6,972 bases of DNA from NCBI GenBank assembly GCA_002422995.1, contig DIUK01000153.1, forward strand, positions 1 through 6,972. Reading direction: 5' to 3'. Shown piece after piece: positions 6,333 to 6,972 of this stretch; the stretch's first letter is position 1, and each line of letters starts with the position of its first letter. The notes beneath the pieces were generated by a model. It was not told the origin of the DNA. It searched no databases and worked only from the letters and a program-made list of their open reading frames with translations. The translations under genes and the position numbers were made by a program. The DNA is from Rhodocyclaceae bacterium UBA6160. Lineage in GTDB: Bacteria; Pseudomonadota; Gammaproteobacteria; Burkholderiales; Rhodocyclaceae.

Positions 6333-6972
6333 ATGCGTACTCATTACTGCGGCCAAATCAATGCCTCCCATGTTGATCAAATTGTTACCATTTGCGGCTG
6401 GAACCACCGTCGGCGTGACCATGGCGGCGTGATTTTTATCGACTTGCGTGACCGTGAAGGCATGGCGCAAATCGTGTGCGACCCTGACCGTCCGGAGATG
6501 TTCGCCATCGCTGAAGATGTGCGCAACGAATTTGTCCTGCGCGTAACCGGCCGCGTACGCCGCCGTCCTGCCGGCACCGAGAATGCCAATTTACCCACCG
6601 GCGAGATAGAGATTCTGTGTCATGAACTCGAAGTGCTGAACACCGCCGTAACGCCGCCCTTTCAGCTGGATGAAGAAAACCTCTCTGAAAACGTGCGCTT
6701 GACTCACCGCGTAATCGACTTGCGTCGCCCGCAAATGCAAAAGAATTTGATGCTGCGCTACAAAGTCGCCATGGCTTTTCGCCGCTTTCTCGATGACTCG
6801 GGCTTCATCGACATCGAAACGCCGATGCTGACCAAATCAACCCCGGAAGGCGCGCGCGATTATCTGGTGCCATCACGCGTACATCCCGGCCAGTTTTTTG
6901 CCTTGCCGCAATCACCGCAGTTATTCAAGCAACTGCTTATGGTCGCAGGCTACGACCGCTATTACCAGATCA
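6333..6972 (+). CDS. aspS: Aspartyl-tRNA synthetase AspS, 3'-truncated by the window edge; probably non-discriminating type
   Basis: AspRS charges tRNA(Asp) with aspartate in the cytoplasm. From ATG 6333, 213 codons remain open to the window end, beginning MRTHYCGQI. Residues 1 to about 105 are the OB-fold anticodon-binding domain (VTICGWNHRRRDHGGVIFID, 18-37; TGEIEI, 89-94). Class II catalytic-domain elements follow: RVIDLRRP (126-133), GFIDIETPML (157-166), the flipping-loop segment TPEGARDYLVPSR (170-182), and ALPQSPQLFKQLLM (190-203), which contains Q196 and K199, equivalents of the aspartate-contacting Q195 and K198 of E. coli. Motifs 2 and 3 and the bacterial GAD insertion lie beyond the edge; full enzymes are about 590-600 residues. 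H30 and the P-x-G at 79-81 match the pattern of enzymes that also misacylate tRNA(Asn). Archaeal/eukaryotic AspRS and AsnRS are less likely because the N-terminus matches bacterial AspRS almost throughout. The ribosome site is weak (GGA at 6321-6323). Confidence 0.97.
   Translation, partial: MRTHYCGQINASHVDQIVTICGWNHRRRDHGGVIFIDLRDREGMAQIVCDPDRPEMFAIAEDVRNEFVLRVTGRVRRRPAGTENANLPTGEIEILCHELEVLNTAVTPPFQLDEENLSENVRLTHRVIDLRRPQMQKNLMLRYKVAMAFRRFLDDSGFIDIETPMLTKSTPEGARDYLVPSRVHPGQFFALPQSPQLFKQLLMVAGYDRYYQI

Noticed and set aside
1..6972. Mobile elements, CRISPR arrays, tRNA/rRNA genes or defence systems
   Set aside because: Reading both strands I found no terminal repeats with a transposase, no regularly spaced repeats, no cloverleaf sequence and no toxin-antitoxin or nuclease domains; the window is fully accounted for by conserved core genes.

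Overview
The window reads as a conserved chromosomal core segment of a Gram-negative proteobacterium, most likely a betaproteobacterium of the Nitrosomonadales/Gallionellales/Methylophilales kind. This rests on the ffh/ypjD/corB cluster, type IV pilus genes pilC-pilD, the fmdB / DUF502 / aspS trio, and an aspartyl-tRNA synthetase resembling the Pseudomonas/beta type. The taxonomy is inferred from gene order and protein character only, with no database search. I see no mobile element, CRISPR array, tRNA or rRNA gene, and no stretch above about 90 bases without a gene.

Layout. (1) Bases 1-877, minus strand: the first 292 codons of ffh, the signal recognition particle GTPase; its RNA-binding M domain lies beyond the left edge. 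(2) A 38-base divergent gap, then on the plus strand ypjD (916-1755, polytopic cytochrome-c-assembly/HemX-like membrane protein) and corB (1800-3071, CNNM/DUF21-CBS-CorC_HlyC transporter-like protein). ffh, ypjD and corB are also neighbours in E. coli. (3) pilC (3126-4361, type IV pilus inner-membrane platform) and pilD (4370-5227, prepilin peptidase), 8 bases apart and probably one operon. The usual upstream partner pilB is absent from the window. (4) After an 83-base gap with a good -10 box, a probable second transcription unit: fmdB-type zinc-ribbon protein (5311-5640), a DUF502 membrane protein (about 5661-6296), and aspS (6333 to beyond the right edge).

Functional picture: a housekeeping neighbourhood combining membrane-protein targeting, metal-ion homeostasis, pilus/secretion assembly and translation. 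Every coding stretch has a recognisable family. I did not find a convincing undescribed system. The points most worth a second look are residues in AspRS that suggest a non-discriminating enzyme, the pilC-pilD pair separated from pilB, the low-complexity tail and C8 tract of the FmdB-like protein, and a few small hairpins and start-site ambiguities.
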